DNA of 64,000 bases. It comes from Neoroseomonas lacus (GTDB lineage: Bacteria > Pseudomonadota > Alphaproteobacteria > Acetobacterales > Acetobacteraceae). Where the stretch lies: contig NZ_BMKW01000009.1 of NCBI RefSeq assembly GCF_014644535.1, positions 62,001 to 126,000 of the forward strand, in the 5' to 3' direction. A program made the position numbers and the translations under genes. Positions within the stretch are counted from its first letter, which is position 1, and each line of letters begins with the position of its first letter. The notes under the pieces were generated by a model that saw only the letters and a list, made by a program, of their open reading frames with translations, had not been told where the DNA came from and made no database searches. Positions 63,999 to 64,000 of the stretch are shown in pieces.

Positions 63999-64000
63999 CG

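Overview
This is a GC-rich chromosomal segment from an alphaproteobacterium. Gene order and protein flavour point to Acetobacteraceae (Roseomonas-like); this is inferred, no database was searched. Supporting signs are the order ubiE-coaBC-dut / mutM / enoyl-CoA hydratase / rpsT / dnaA / dnaN / recF / gyrB around the replication-initiation genes, HemJ in place of HemG/HemY, many Tat signal peptides, and four tripartite-tricarboxylate (Bug-type) binding proteins in about 7 kb.

Layout. 0.5-3.1 kb: an M20 amidohydrolase and a class III aminotransferase. 3.2-6.4 kb: a Tat metallophosphoesterase, a cupredoxin, a cytochrome b561, an ECF sigma factor and its zinc anti-sigma factor, tightly linked. 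6.7-15.3 kb: nupC-rmuC, beta carbonic anhydrase, purH, nhaA and a TTC38-like TPR protein. 15.4-27.2 kb: dut-coaBC-ubiE, divergent mutM-echA-rpsT-dnaA, then dnaN, recF and gyrB. 27.2-38.2 kb: an organic-acid region with a two-subunit class I fumarase/tartrate-type dehydratase, glutathione transferase, class III CoA-transferase, carboxymuconolactone-decarboxylase-like protein, three tandem Bug receptors, a 2-hydroxyacid dehydrogenase, a GntR/UTRA regulator, an alpha/beta hydrolase and a fourth Bug receptor. 38.2-47.2 kb: GST, thioesterase, thiolase, peptide-type ABC binding protein, SDR, trmB, metK, dapB and a PRC-barrel protein. 47.3-54.9 kb: dnaJ, dnaK, an unknown Cys/His protein coupled to a Tat amine oxidase, grpE, a WQ-rich exported protein and a MESH1-like HD hydrolase. 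54.9-64 kb: two coupled small ORFs, AsmA, rho, hemJ, a DUF1330 protein, an esterase, an OYE-type reductase, a DUF2272 lipoprotein and a truncated unknown gene.

The least explained content is intergenic. Eight copies (A-H) of a composite element of up to about 235 bp lie only between genes. It is built from perfect hairpins whose stems change sequence while keeping pairing, with conserved loops, which indicates selection on structure. One copy separates dnaA from dnaN. Three further repeat families are present: family 2 (a hairpin with a GAGTTTCCTGCCGGG flank, which also supplies the 5' end of the DUF2272 lipoprotein gene), family 3 (about 115 bp, two copies with covarying stems, next to dnaJ and rho) and family 4 (C/G-rich terminator-like hairpins exactly between convergent genes).

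I see no tRNA, rRNA, CRISPR array, prophage or complete insertion sequence. All start sites, alignments and hairpins were worked out by eye.
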